This document shows positions 37,180-47,892 of a stretch of DNA of 64,000 nucleotides, piece by piece. Positions within the stretch are counted from its first letter, which is position 1, and every line of letters begins with the position of its first letter. A program made the translations under genes and the position numbers. The stretch comes from Bettongia penicillata ogilbyi (lineage: Eukaryota > Chordata > Mammalia > Diprotodontia > Potoroidae): NCBI GenBank assembly GCA_023548195.1, contig JAJHZJ010000335.1, positions 4,435,967 to 4,499,966 of the forward strand, in the 5' to 3' direction. Below the pieces are notes generated by a model. It saw only the letters and a list, made by a program, of their open reading frames with translations. It searched no databases and was not told the origin of the DNA.

Positions 37180-37575
37180 AACACACAGCATGCTTTACAA
37201 ATGTTGCCTTCTTTTATCTTACCAATAACCCTGGGAGGTGTTTGTATCTTCATTTTACAATTGAGGAGACTGAGGCAAATAGAAATTAAGTTACTTGCCC
37301 AGGATCACACAGCTTGTAAGTAACTGAGGTTGGATTTGGCCCTAGTCTTCCTGACTGTAGTTGCAAAGTGTGTTAGACATAGGGCCAAGAAGAACAGAGT
37401 TCAAATCTGGCTTAGTAACTGTGTGACCTTGGATAAGTCATTGAACCTCTATTTGCCTTTATTTCCTCATCTGTAAAATGGCAGTGTGATAGCACCTACC
37501 TGCTATTAGGAGCAGATATTGTAGAACACAGAATACTAACTGGCATGTAGTGCTACATAAATATTATCTCCCATG
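37180..37575. repeat. Two MIR SINEs in opposite orientation
   Basis: The first (37180-37370) is antisense: ACAGCATGCTTTACAAATGT, CAATTGAGGAGACTGAGGCA, TTGCCCAGGATCACACAGC. The second (37370-37575) is sense: GTTCAAATCTGGCTTAG, TAACTGTGTGACCTTGGAT, ATTTCCTCATCTGTAAAATG. They abut and form a natural inverted pair. Confidence 0.85.
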
Positions 37576-37599
37576 CCCCCGAACTGCCTAGGTCTTTTA

Positions 37600-38275
37600 C
37601 CTAGATGTTTTTCACCCTAACTAGCCATCCTAGGCCTCACTATCCCTCTACCCATCTCAAAAATTGTTCTCTACCTCATTGTTTTGGCCCACAACACAAG
37701 CCTTACCTTGGTAATCTCAGATCAACAGGTACACACATTGCACCCTGCCTGATACTTGTTTCCTGATTTCCCAGCTCAACTGTAGGATTTGTGCTTGGGG
37801 GTAAAGGCAGAGGGTGCCCACCAAGAAGAGAAGCCAGAAACAGCCCCCGCAGAAGCTATGATTCTGTCACTTGTGTGTCTTTGTTGTAACCAAGGTTTTC
37901 AATGAACCTCAGAGGTTGAGGAGACCAGGAGTTTGAATCTCCATGGTTTCTGGACTTCCGATTGGGCCCCCATCTCCCAAGAAGTTGCTCCTGTCAAAAG
38001 ATACTGATGCTGAGGGGGTGTAATCAGAATAGCAATAAGAACCTTTAAAGGGCATCCAAGCCCTTCCATCCTCTTACAAAGGCCTCTGTCCTAGGTCGCC
38101 TCCCGACTATTCTCCCTGTCCCAAATTCTCTCCCTGGTCCCTCTATCCTCCAGCCAGCCACAGTCATGTTCCTAGAGCACATTCCTGGCGATTCACTCCC
38201 TTGCACAATTTACAATTTACGTCTTGTAAGCTCCACTGGTTTCCTGTTACCTCTAGAAAAGAGGATGCTTAACTT
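37600..38275 (+). repeat. L2-like LINE fragment, plus strand
   Basis: Diverged sense L2 3' ORF elements are visible, such as CAGCCACAGTCATGTTCCTA and TTCACTCCCTTGCACAATTT. Related L2-like sequence resumes at about 38860-39135 (CAAATTCAAACCCTCTGTTT, TCTCCATACCTTTGAACAGA). The two may be one element split by the repeat between them. Confidence 0.6.
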
Positions 38276-38855
38276 GGAGTCAATGAACTTTTAAAAATAT
38301 ATACAAATGTAGATCTAGAAAACTTTAAGTGTAATTGAAATTAATATAATTGAATAATAAGTATTTAATAAAGTATATAATATAAATATTATTTATCACA
38401 TTATTTTATTATATATTAATACATTATTATTAATATTATAATGTGTTATTATATATTACTAGTTAATAAAAAGTTATTGATTTAATCTAATCAATAAATT
38501 ATTAATTTATCAATTGTTTTATTATTTTATTATAAGTATGAATAATTTATTATGAAATATATTTATTATAAATTTATTAATTCATTAATAAATAAATTAT
38601 TAATTTGATGATGTGATGGTTGCATATTAATAATATTGTATTATTAATATTGTATAATTATTATTATATTATATAAAAGTATTTAATATAAATAAAGTAT
38701 ATAATAAGTATAATTGAAATTAATATAATTGAAATCCTGTGTATCTTGTTTTATGCATACATTTAAAAATATTCTGAGAAGGGGCCCAGTGGTAAACCTT
38801 TACTAATCTGCCAGAGCAGTCCATGATACATAAAAGTTAGGAACCTCTACTCTAG
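38250..38855 (+). repeat. DNA-transposon-like repeat (copy 2 of 4) interrupted by an AT-rich array
   Basis: The repeat starts around CTTAACTTGGAGTCAATGAA and reaches AATTGAAATTAATATAATTG near 38330. It is broken by about 370 bases made almost only of A and T (TTATTA/TATTAA units). The string AATTGAAATTAATATAATTG then recurs near 38705 and the repeat continues to GGAACCTCTACTCTAG. The recurrence of the same 20-base string on both sides suggests expansion from within the repeat. Confidence 0.75.
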
Positions 38856-38859
38856 AATC

Positions 38860-39135
38860 AAATTCAAACCCTCTGTTTCAAATGGAAATCCTTTACTACC
38901 CTGGCTCCTGTCTACTTTTATAGCCTTATGTCCTTTTAGCTTTTATCTAGCCTAAATGGAAGCTTTTCTGATTTTCTCACATATGACATCCCATCTCCCA
39001 TCTCCATACCTTTGAACAGACTCCCATGTCTGAAACCATGCACTGTGACCTCTTAAAGTTCCTTGTTTCCTTCAAAGATGAGTTCAAAGCCACCTTAATT
39101 AATGTAGCCACCTCCTACTTAATCGGTCTACCTCA
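38860..39135 (+). repeat. L2-like LINE 3' fragment
   Basis: It contains CAAATGGAAATCCTTTACTA, CCTGGCTCCTGTCTACTTTT, CTCCATACCTTTGAACAGAC and AAGATGAGTTCAAAGCCACC, in the order of the 3' coding end of an L2 element. It is strongly diverged. Confidence 0.6.
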
Positions 39136-39164
39136 GCTTCTCATGCCTTTTCCCTAAAATTACC

Positions 39165-39415
39165 TTTTAGGTGGCAAAGTGGATAGAGTGCCAGGCCTGA
39201 AGACAGGAAGACTTAACTTCCTACATTCATATCTGGCCTCAGCCACCAGCTGTGTGATCCTGGGCAGATGTTTTAACCCTGTTTGCCTCAATTCAGTTCC
39301 TCATCTGTAAAATGAGCTGGAGAAGGATATGACAAACCACTGCAGTATCTTTGCCAAGAAAATCCCCCCAAATAGGGTCACAAGTCAGAAATGACTGACC
39401 AGCAGTTGTGTGTAC
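39165..39415 (+). mobile_element. Marsupial tRNA/RTE-type SINE, near full length
   Basis: It has the head AGGTGGCAAAGTGGATAGAG, GTGCCAGGCCTGAAGACAGG, the core CACCAGCTGTGTGATCCTGG and the tail AAATGAGCTGGAGAAGGATA, ACAAACCACTGCAGTATCTT and GGGTCACAAGTCAGAAATGA. Confidence 0.88.
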
Positions 39416-39909
39416 TTCTGCAACGTGCCAGGTTTGTCCTTGAATCTTCAGTAGCTAACAAGATCCCGAGCACGCTGGATGCCTACTATGTGTTTGCTTG
39501 ATTGATCGACTAACTTAACCTTACCCTTCAAGGAGAGTCGTTTTGGGCTGTGCCCGACTCAAGCTAGCGTCCAGGTCGTTTATGTTAGATACTGGACTGA
39601 ACTGACACACTAAATCATTCAACAGGTAACAAAAGACTGACTTGGCCACAGCGGGTGAAGGACGTTCAGCAAGAGTTGATCCAGCTTAGCTAACCTGCTC
39701 TGCCTGACTTGTCCCCTGTTTTCCAACTGGGCATCAGAGGACACCTGAGTTCTTCGTGGCTCAAGCAGCCAAGACATGAAGTGACCAGCCTGAGACTTCA
39801 GTCCCCTGAGCCAATTAAATCTCAAGAATGGTTTTGAAAACCTTTGAAGGAAAAACTAGCCCAACTTGGGGAAGGGGAGAAGGGTTCAGGTAGCGCTCGC
39901 ACCACAGAA

Positions 39910-40115
39910 GAGTTCTCAACAAGGAGTCTGTGAGCTGTTGTTAATGTTAACTATCTCCGTGTAATTGGTTTCAATGTAGTAGGTTTACTGTCCTGAGTAT
40001 TTTATTTTATGCATTTAAAAACATTATTCTGAGAAGGGATACATAAGTGTGTATATATCACATGCCAGAGGGGGTCTGTGACTAAAAAGATGAAAAATCA
40101 CGGCTATGAAAGACC
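39910..40115 (+). repeat. DNA-transposon-like repeat (copy 3 of 4)
   Basis: It contains CAACAAGGAGTCTGTGAGCT, GTGTAATTGGTTTCAATGTA, TTTTATTTTATGCATTTAAA, CATTATTCTGAGAAGGGA and GGGGGTCTGTGACTAAAAAG. It is the same family as 27980, 38250 and 41290. Confidence 0.7.
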
Positions 40116-40779
40116 AGTAACCTTGACCCTACCTAGCCTGAAGGCAAAACTGACCAGTTTTTCTCTAAGCAAGAACAGGAGATGACAAGAGGGTGTGATT
40201 TTTCTATAGTAATTTTAGATTTTTTATATAGTAATTTTATATTACTGGGGTTAATAATAATAACTATGGGACATGGGACATGGTCCCTATGTGGGAACAG
40301 CTGGGCAGTTAGGATCCTGTAGTGATGATGGCAATAGCAGTGGTTTACCTTGCTCAATTTCAGTTCTCAAGCATTCTGGCTCCAGATCTCAGTCTGGGAC
40401 TGATAAGCATTTGTTAAAATTTGTGTTCAATTGCAACTGTCCTGGAATCAACTTACTATATTCCTGAGGAGGAATATTTATCAGTAGTGCCAGACTGGGA
40501 ACTCAAAGTCAAGGAAAAGACCAAAGAGTATGAAGGCATCCCAGAGAGACAGGAACAGGGACTGGCCGTCAACATTCCAGGGAGATCTGGGAAGGAGAGT
40601 CTGGCTATTTTAACTGAGATAGGAATCGGGAGGAAAAAAGACAGGGGAGGGGGAAGCATTTCCTGGAAGTATCCAGGAGGATCAGAGGACAGTTATTCCA
40701 GCCCAACCCACCCCCCATCCCTGCCCTCCCACTCACCTTTGTCTTTCCCACTCTTAAGTTTTAAAAATCAGTGGGAGTC

Positions 40780-40945
40780 AGAAGCATGGTGGGAAAGAGA
40801 GACAGAGAGGAGAGATTCGCAGAGAGACAGAGGAGAAAGAGACAGAAAGAGAAGAGAGATTGGGAGACAGAAAGAGAGAGACACACACACACAGAGGAAG
40901 AGGGAGAGAGAGACAGAGAGAGACAGAGACAGAGAGAGATTGAGA
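40780..40945 (+). repeat. GA-rich low-complexity tract
   Basis: An interrupted purine array of GAGA, GACAGAGA and a short (AC)n, about 165 bases. It produces spurious Arg/Glu-rich open frames. Confidence 0.9.
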
Positions 40946-41149
40946 GCTTCACTGCATTCAACCCCAGCCTTGAAAAGTCAGTCAAAAGAATGGAAAGTTT
41001 TCTGGTTCTGCCACATTTCTCGGGAAGATCTCATCACATCTGTTCGTTATCTCACTGAGTGAGAGAAGGGAGAAGAAAGGTGAACACCAGAAGAGGCACC
41101 TAACTGTCAGAGGCTGGTCTAACGTGCAGGACTTGGGGCACATCTCAGA

Positions 41150-41300
41150 GACAGCTGGGCAGCACAGAAAAGAGTGAGAGCGCTCTGGGCTCAGAATCAG
41201 GAAGACAGCTCAGCTCCAACTTTGGATACTTAGCAGCCAGGTGAGCCTGGTTAAGTCATTTAACTTGTCTGCCTTGGTTTCCATTCTTTTGGGCTTTAAA
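41150..41300 (+). repeat. MIR SINE, plus strand
   Basis: It contains GAGCGCTCTGGGCTCAGAAT, CAGGAAGACAGCTCAGCTCC, TTAAGTCATTTAACTTGTC and TGCCTTGGTTTCCATTC in sense order. Confidence 0.7.
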
Positions 41301-41445
41301 AAATACTTTCATTACTGTTTCAATATAATTGGTTTCCTTTGCAATCCTATGTATTTGATGTTATGCATTTTAAAATATTATTCTGAGAAAAGGCTTACTG
41401 CCAAGGGGTCCATGACATAAAAAAAGATGAAGAATCTCTGCCATA
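41290..41445 (+). repeat. DNA-transposon-like repeat (copy 4 of 4)
   Basis: It contains TTTCAATATAATTGGTTTCC, TTTGCAATCCTATGTATTTG, GCATTTTAAAATATTATTCT, GAGAAAAGGCTTACTGCC and AAGGGGTCCATGACATAAAA. It is the best-preserved of the four copies. Confidence 0.75.
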
Positions 41446-42027
41446 GAAACCTCCGCAACCCTCCCTAGGGATTCTGTGCTCTCCACAAAACATTTAATAA
41501 CAGCATGTTCACATTTACAGGGAGCTTTTGTACAATGCGCTCTAACAGTCTTAGCACAGTAACTTTAAAACTATTGAAGTGTAAACCTGCACCAAGGTTT
41601 TTGGAACACCCTGCATACATTCTCTCTTGAGCCTCACTGCCAACCTTCCAAGTGTCTATGACAGGTAAGATCATCCCATGTTACAGATGGAGACGCAATC
41701 AAGTGTGCCTTCTATTCCAGCCAGTCCCTCTGTGCTCTAAAACCAGCACATTTCTCATAAGGCCTGAGAGGGGCGGGAATGTCGTTACAACAGATGGAGT
41801 GATGGGAATGGAGGCTGACCTCTGACCCCAAGACTCCTCTCCTCCTTGCCATCTATCTGCAAACCCTGCTGCTGACTCATTGGCTCCTCCTATCAGCCTC
41901 TCACTGCTACCATCGTCTCTCCGGACCTGGGCTTCGAGGTCCTGGACACATTAATGAAATCCCCTCTTTGACCCTGTTGCCAGGAATCAGGGCTGTAAGA
42001 GTGCTGACTTCTCAGCAAAGACAGGCC

Positions 42028-42440
42028 TTGCTGTGAGTGTGTGTGTGAGAGAGAGTGTATGTGAGAGTGTATGTATATGTGTGTGCATGTGAGAGAGAGG
42101 ATATGTGTGAGTGTGTATGTGGTATGTGTATGTGTGTGCGAATGTGTGTGTGAGTGTATGTGTATGTGTGGGTGAGAATGTGTGTATGAGTATGTGTATG
42201 TGTGAGAGTGTGTGTGTGTCAGAATGTGTGTGAATGTATGTGCATGGAGTGTATGTGTGTGTGAGAATGTGTATGTGTGAGTGTGAATGTGTGTGTGAAT
42301 GTGTGTGAGAATGTGTGTGTGAGTGTGTGAGAATGTAAGTGTGTGTATGTGTGAGAGAGTGTGTGTGAGAGTGTGTGTGTGACAAAGAGTATGTGTGTAT
42401 GTGTGTGTGAGAGTGTATGTGCGAATATGAGAGTGTATGT
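42028..42440 (+). repeat. TG-rich microsatellite tract (about 400 bp)
   Basis: It is an imperfect array of TGTGTG, TGTATG and TGAGAG units. Alternating purine-pyrimidine runs of this kind can adopt Z-DNA. The complementary strand gives a spurious His/Thr/Ser open frame (42385-41987). Confidence 0.93.
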
Positions 42441-42454
42441 GCCTGTGATTTTAC

Positions 42455-44440
42455 TGGATAGTCAACAAATAAAAATTAAGTTGTGACTGTGTGCCAAGTA
42501 CTGTGCTACGGGCTAGGGATACAAGAAGAGTTGACAGACTTCCTTTGAGAAATTCACAATCTAATGAGGGAGATAAAAGCAAACGTGTGTGTGTATGTAC
42601 ACACACATATGCAATCTATATACAGGATAAATGGGAAAGAATTCCGAGGGAAGGCCCTGGAAGTGAGAGGTGTTGGGCAAGGTTGCCTGTAGATGATGGG
42701 CAGCTGGGACTTGAAGGAAGCTGGGGGAGCCAGAAGGATCATTCCAGGCCTGGGCGAGAGCCAGACAAGGCGCACCGAGTCAAGGATGCAGACAGTGTCT
42801 TCTTCATGGGAAAGTCAGGAAGCTGGGGTCACTGGGTGTTTCTGATTGGGGAGCAGGATGTAAAAACACTGGCAAGGCTGGAAGAGGCCAAGTTCTGAAG
42901 GGCTTTGGGTGCCAGAGGATTCTGGGTGATCCTGGAGGGGGCAGGGAGGTGGGAGGAGGTGGTGTGAATGGTCACTCATTTAGGAAAATTGCTTTCTTGT
43001 TGTCTTTGATCTTTGCTTCCCAAGAGGCCCACGACATCAGGAAAGGACGACATGACTTGCTGCTGCCTTGGATTTGATGGGGGAGGACTGTGCAACGGCA
43101 TCAGCCTTACTTTCTCCTCCAGAGGACAATCACTTCATGACTGAATGGAGAATGGATTGGAGTGGGGAGACACGAGGCAGGTAGACCCATCGACAGCTAC
43201 AGCAATACTCCAGGTGTGAGGGGATGAGGGCCCGCACCAGAGGTGGGGCCGAGGAGAGAAGGTAGCACACTTGGGAGGTGTTGCAGAGGTGAAATCAACA
43301 GACCTTGGCACTAGCTTGGATATGGGGGCTGCCTGTTGGACCGGTAGGAGGGTGTTGCCCTCTATAGTAACAGGAAAGGGGGGAGACTTTAGAAAGACAA
43401 TGAGTTCAGTTTTGTACATGCAGAATTTAAGATGTCTACCAAACATCCAGTTTGAGATGTATAAAAGGCTGTGGAAGATGCAAGACAGGAGATCAACAGA
43501 AAGGCCGGGGCGGGCCAGATGGCTTGGAGAACCGTCAGCAGAGGCCTGGCAGCTAAATCAATGGGAGCTGAGGAGATCCACTAGGGAGAAGAACAGAGGG
43601 CCCAGGACAGAACCGTGGGACACCTATGGTTATAGGAAGTGAGCTGGAGGAGGATCCAGCAAAGGGGACAGAGAAGGAAAGGTCTGAGAGGGAGGAGAAG
43701 CAGGAGAACGTTGTCCTGAAAACTTAGAAGGAGGAGAATATCAAGAAAGAGTGGTCAGTAGTGTCAGAGGCTGCAGAGAGAGTGAGGAAAATGAAGGTGA
43801 AAAAAGGTCATTGGATGTGTCAAATAAGGGATCGCTGGTCGTTTTGGAGGGAGCAGTTTGGGTGGAGTGATAGTTCAGGCCAGAAGTTGCATTTTAAGGA
43901 GTTAAAAAGAGAGGAGAGGATAGAAATCAGAGGCATTTGTCATAGACAGCCTTTCCAAGGAGGGCAGTACAGATCTAGGATAATGGTTAGCAGGGAAAGA
44001 TGGAGTAAATGTTTTTTTGAGGATGGGGGTGACATGCTTTGTAAGCAGCAGTGAAACATTCAGTAGACAGAGACTGAAGAGAAGTGAGAGAGTGTTGTAA
44101 GGGACAAGATGGAATGGTATCCCTTGAGCAGATAGAGGACTTAGCCTTGGCAAGGAGAAAGACCATCATGTGAAATAGGGGAGAAGGAGGAGAGAGGGAC
44201 AGAAAGTGAATGCTTGAATGCTAGGAAATGAGGAAGAGGGGGGAAGAGGGTGCTCCCAGAAGATGGCCTTCATTTTTTTTTCCTGTAAAATATGAGGGGA
44301 GGTTCTCAGCTAAGAGGGTGGAGGGAGGTTTGAGGAGAGATGAGAAGGTTAGGAAGAGAGTGGGAGATGGAGTTGATAAGGGAGGTATAGTAAGATTGCC
44401 TAGCAGCAGTGAGGGCCCAGTTGAAGTTGTAGAATCAACC
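42455..44440 (-). mobile_element. Long L2 LINE copy (about 2 kb), minus strand, RT region recognisable
   Basis: On the minus strand the L2 ORF2 order is followed almost to the 3' tail. Recognisable steps are a region encoding K-H-V-T-P-I-L-K-K, a D-R-R-S-L-like segment, P-R-S-V-L, and K-T-E-L-I-V-F. The 3' tail appears near 42,455-42,560, read here as GTGTGCCAAGTACTGTGCTA and GAGAAATTCACAATCTAATG. Stops and indels are frequent. The copy is unusually long for L2, which normally survives as short 3' fragments. Confidence 0.85.
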
Positions 44441-44479
44441 CTTACAGAACATAACTTCCCTGTCATTTACAGTCTTACT

Positions 44480-44605
44480 TGTCTGGGACATTGAAAGACA
44501 GAGGATTTGTTCAGAATCACACATAGGCAGTGGAAGTGGCAGAGGCAGCATTTGAACCCAAGCCTTTCTCACTCCGAGGTCAGTTCATTATCATTATGGG
44601 GCAAC
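44480..44605 (-). repeat. MIR SINE fragment, minus strand
   Basis: It contains CAGAATCACACATAGGCAGT, GCAGCATTTGAACCCAAGCC and TCCGAGGTCAGTTCATTATC, in antisense MIR order. Confidence 0.7.
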
Positions 44606-45469
44606 CCTACCCCTCTACCATGACACATCCTTGATTTCAAAATAACAAAGGGAAAAGTTACAAAGTCACAGTTGTCTTCCTAGTCTTCTGCGAGAGAGTA
44701 TAAGAAGGAATTAGACTTGAATCATTCTTGGCTGCTTTTCGGCGCTTAACAAGGGACCTTCATCCGGACCCTGACCCAGAGTCAGCCAGGCCAGTCTCAT
44801 GTTGGTCTTATACCACGCTCCAGGGTTTTTAGGACAAGGTAGATTTTGTCTGACGAGTCTAAGTGTCTCATCCCTCCTCACCATAACTCCCCCGCCTTGA
44901 AAAAGGACTCCTTCCTTGGGCTACAATCTGCTCTCCCCTGACCTGGCACCTTCATTCTCTGGAAGGTCCCATATATTCCTCTCTTGCCCTTGACCCATCC
45001 TTTCTGCCCTAGTTTCCTCTCCCTGGAGAGTCATTGCTATGGAGAAGAGAAAGGACCGCATGGCTCAGGTCCCCAGGGCAGGCTCCTGCAGGGATTTAAT
45101 TAGACTGTCTGGAAAGACTCCAGCCTTTCCACCAAGTGATGCCCCTTCCTACCCTTGTCTCCATCACCATCTCCTTCAGCTCCCATCAAAGAAACGGTTC
45201 AGGAACAGCCTAAGGAATCACCCCCTCCTTTCAGGTACCCCAAAGAGAGACTTCCTGCAGGGAGCCCTTGAGAGGTTGGAATCAATTACTTCTAAGATCC
45301 TTTCCAACAGAGATTATCTGAGTGAAGCTTTTTGGGATTTGTTTCTTCCTTAGCTCCTACTACATCCAACTTCTGTACAGCAGCTATCTATAGCTAGGTC
45401 TGTCTCAATCCCTCTTTCTACTTGTCCCTTCCCCTACCTTCCTTCCCATTTGTAATGGGCCTGCCCTCT

Positions 45470-45562
45470 CTGTCTCTTAGTGTCTGTCTCTATCTCTCTC
45501 TGTCTCTCTCTGTCTCTCTCCCTCTCCTTTTCCCTCTCCCCTCTACACACACACACACACAC
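45470..45562 (+). repeat. (TCTG/TCTC)n then (CA)n simple repeat
   Basis: An imperfect TCTGTCTC array is followed by CCCTCTCC runs and a short CACACA tract. Confidence 0.92.
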
Positions 45563-45649
45563 CCCTAGATAGAAGAAATCCAGAATGATTCCTTCATGTG
45601 GTCGAGAAGTTTATCTTTTTCCCCATTTTAAACTGTCTCAACCTCTTCA

Positions 45650-46450
45650 GATGTATGATGAAGAAATATTAGATGATCACTTCCTATGTGCCAGGCACTG
45701 TGCTAAGCCCTAGAGCTATGAAGAAAGACAAAAACACAGTCCCTGCCCTCAAGGTGCTCATGTTTTAATTTGGGGAGACAACTTACAAAGAAACATACAT
45801 TCCAGATCTGTGTAATGTAAACAAGAGAGCATGGCAGAAGCAAGGCACTTGGCAGTGTGAGGAGAGAGAGGACACTAGAAATTGAGATTTGAACCAAATC
45901 TTAAAAGTAGCCAGTGAAGCCAGGAGGTGGAGGTAAGGAGGGGCAGTGTTACAGGCACACGAGACAGGGAGTGATAAATCAGGAAGATGGGGCATCATGT
46001 TCAAGGAACAGTAAGAGCAGTCTAGCTAGACTAGAGACAGGAGGAAAAGTTTAAGACTGGAAAGATAGGAAGGGGACAGATTTGAAGGGCTCTCAGTGCC
46101 AAGCACTTTATATTTGATCCAGGAAGTAACTGGGAGCTATTAGAGTTTCTTGAGTGAGAGAGCGGGGTTGTGGGTGGTGGCATGTGACATGATCAGGCCT
46201 TGGCTTTAGGAAAATCTCTTAGACAGACCTTTGGAAGTTGTATTGGAGGGAAGAGAGGCTTGAGGCAGAAACCAATCAGAAAGCTCTTGCAGAAGTCTGG
46301 GCATAAGGTTATAAAGGCCTGTGCCAGAGTGACAACTGCGGGCAGAAAAGGGGATGGAGAGGAAAGATGTTGGATCTGCCATGAGAGCAATCAGGAGTTG
46401 AGGATGATCCCAAGGTTAGGAGTCTGGGTGGCTGAGGGCATGGTGATCCT
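45650..46450 (-). mobile_element. L2 LINE copy, 3' part, minus strand
   Basis: The antisense tail CTATGTGCCAGGCACTGTGC and AAGCCCTAGAGCTATGAAG is followed by CCTGCCCTCAAGGTGCTCAT and ACTGGAAAGATAGGAAGGGG. It continues to TGAGGATGATCCCAAGGTTA. The order and content match the 3' half of the longer copy at 42455-44440. Confidence 0.85.
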
Positions 46451-47329
46451 TTGGGCAGTAATCATAGGAACCCTTTCATCCTTTATTCATCTGTATTCTC
46501 TCAGACCTTCCACCTTCATTATTGTCTCCATCCCCCTGATGGAGATCTTGAGCCCCCAGATCTTGAGCCTTCAGCGACCCAATTCCGGTCCAGAACTGAA
46601 TGTTAGCAAAGTCCCCTTTTGGGGACTCCAGCCTTCAGCATCCTTATGATTTCAATACCTCCAATCTGAGTTTGGGATATATGGGCATTCTCTCCACCAG
46701 TGCAGATGGCAACCCTCCTATGAATTTAATAGAAAGGTGTGGTGTGGCTGAAAATTCCGTCACCTAGCCTGCGTTCAGCCTAGTAAGAGGAGGTCTCACC
46801 TGAAGTAATCTGTTCCTCAGACCCCCACCGGAGCACTACTGGGAGTCTTTCCAGCCCAGAGAGAGCTCATGCCCCAGTGGCACAGCTTCCCAAACGCAGC
46901 ATTCTTTGTAGTAAGACTTGAGTGGATGTTTCTGGGGGTGGGATGGAAGTAATAAAAACTGCTCTTTGTAGGGAGCTGTGATGATCCAGAAACCTCAGGG
47001 AATGAAGGAATTAACCCGAAGCCCCCAGGGCCCTAGTAGCTGGCTGCCCCTCTGCTTTCTCTATGTTCCTCCCTTCAAGCATCCTCAGATACTTCAAAGG
47101 ATCTGGGACGCCCCTGCAGCCAGAAATCTCTGTGCATTTGCGAACCCCAGCCCCTCTGCGCTTCTTGTGCATTTGTCTCCACACACTCTCCATATCTTTA
47201 GGAAGAATGAATGGGCCCCCGGCCTCTTTGGTTCGTCCCTGCTACCTTTGGGCCACAGGGCGGCTCACCAGACGGCCTTGTGCCTGTCCTCAGGCAGTGA
47301 CTTTCAGACCACATTTCTGCTTGCATTTG

Positions 47330-47505
47330 ACATTTATAGAGCCTGGAATGTCGGCTCTGCAGGGGTTCAAGACAAGGCCCGCTGAAGTCAGCGACTGGTC
47401 CAAGGTCACCTATGTGTTTATTCATTCAAAAAACATTTATGAAGCATCTGCTGTTTGTAGCCCTCCACACGCGCGCAGGCACACACACGCACACGCACAC
47501 ACACT
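47330..47505 (-). repeat. L2/MIR-like tail and (CA)n
   Basis: TTTATTCATTCAAAAAACAT and TATGAAGCATCTGCTG resemble the antisense L2 end. A short CACACGCACAC repeat follows at 47478-47505, just upstream of the C1QTNF4 CpG region. Confidence 0.5.
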
Positions 47506-47509
47506 CCTT

Positions 47510-47892
47510 TCCCTCTTCCTTTTCAGCCTCTTCTGCTTTTCCCTTCCTCGCCCACCCGCGGTTTCCTCTCCTCCTTATCTCTCCTCCTCCCCTCCCCCCA
47601 GCGCCTCCTCTCCTGCTCATCCCTCCCTCCATCTGTCCCCCGCCTCCCCAGCACCCCAGCCCCGATCGCCCCCACCGCTGCCGCCCCCGTCCTACGTCCC
47701 CCACCCCTTTGACTCCCCGCCGGCCCGCCTGCAGTCGCCAGCCACCGCAGCGAGCGCTCGCTCGAGCCTTCCTCGGAGCTGTCCGGACTGTCAGTGCGCA
47801 GCGCTGGCCGGCGGCTGCTCCCGGAGCCGAGTGGGCTCGGGGGCCGGAGGATCGCAGAACCGCGGGATCGCAGAGGGCGCGAGCACAGCCAG
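47510..47892 (+). promoter_or_regulatory. C1QTNF4: C1QTNF4 promoter and predicted non-coding first exon
   Basis: The sequence changes from pyrimidine-rich to CpG-rich between 47,650 and 48,120. A strong donor (GCCAG followed by GTGAGG) sits at 47892/47893. It pairs with the acceptor CCTTGCAG at 50453-50460, six bases before the C1QTNF4 start codon. Human C1QTNF4 likewise has a separate 5' exon with all coding sequence in the second. The transcription start is not visible, so the left limit is approximate. Confidence 0.65.

Noticed and set aside
40421..41062. 213-codon plus-strand open frame with Arg/Glu repeats
   Set aside because: Its second half is the GA-rich low-complexity tract and the first half has no recognisable similarity or splice signals.
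41987..42385. His/Thr/Ser-rich minus-strand open frame
   Set aside because: It is the translation of the TG microsatellite complement.
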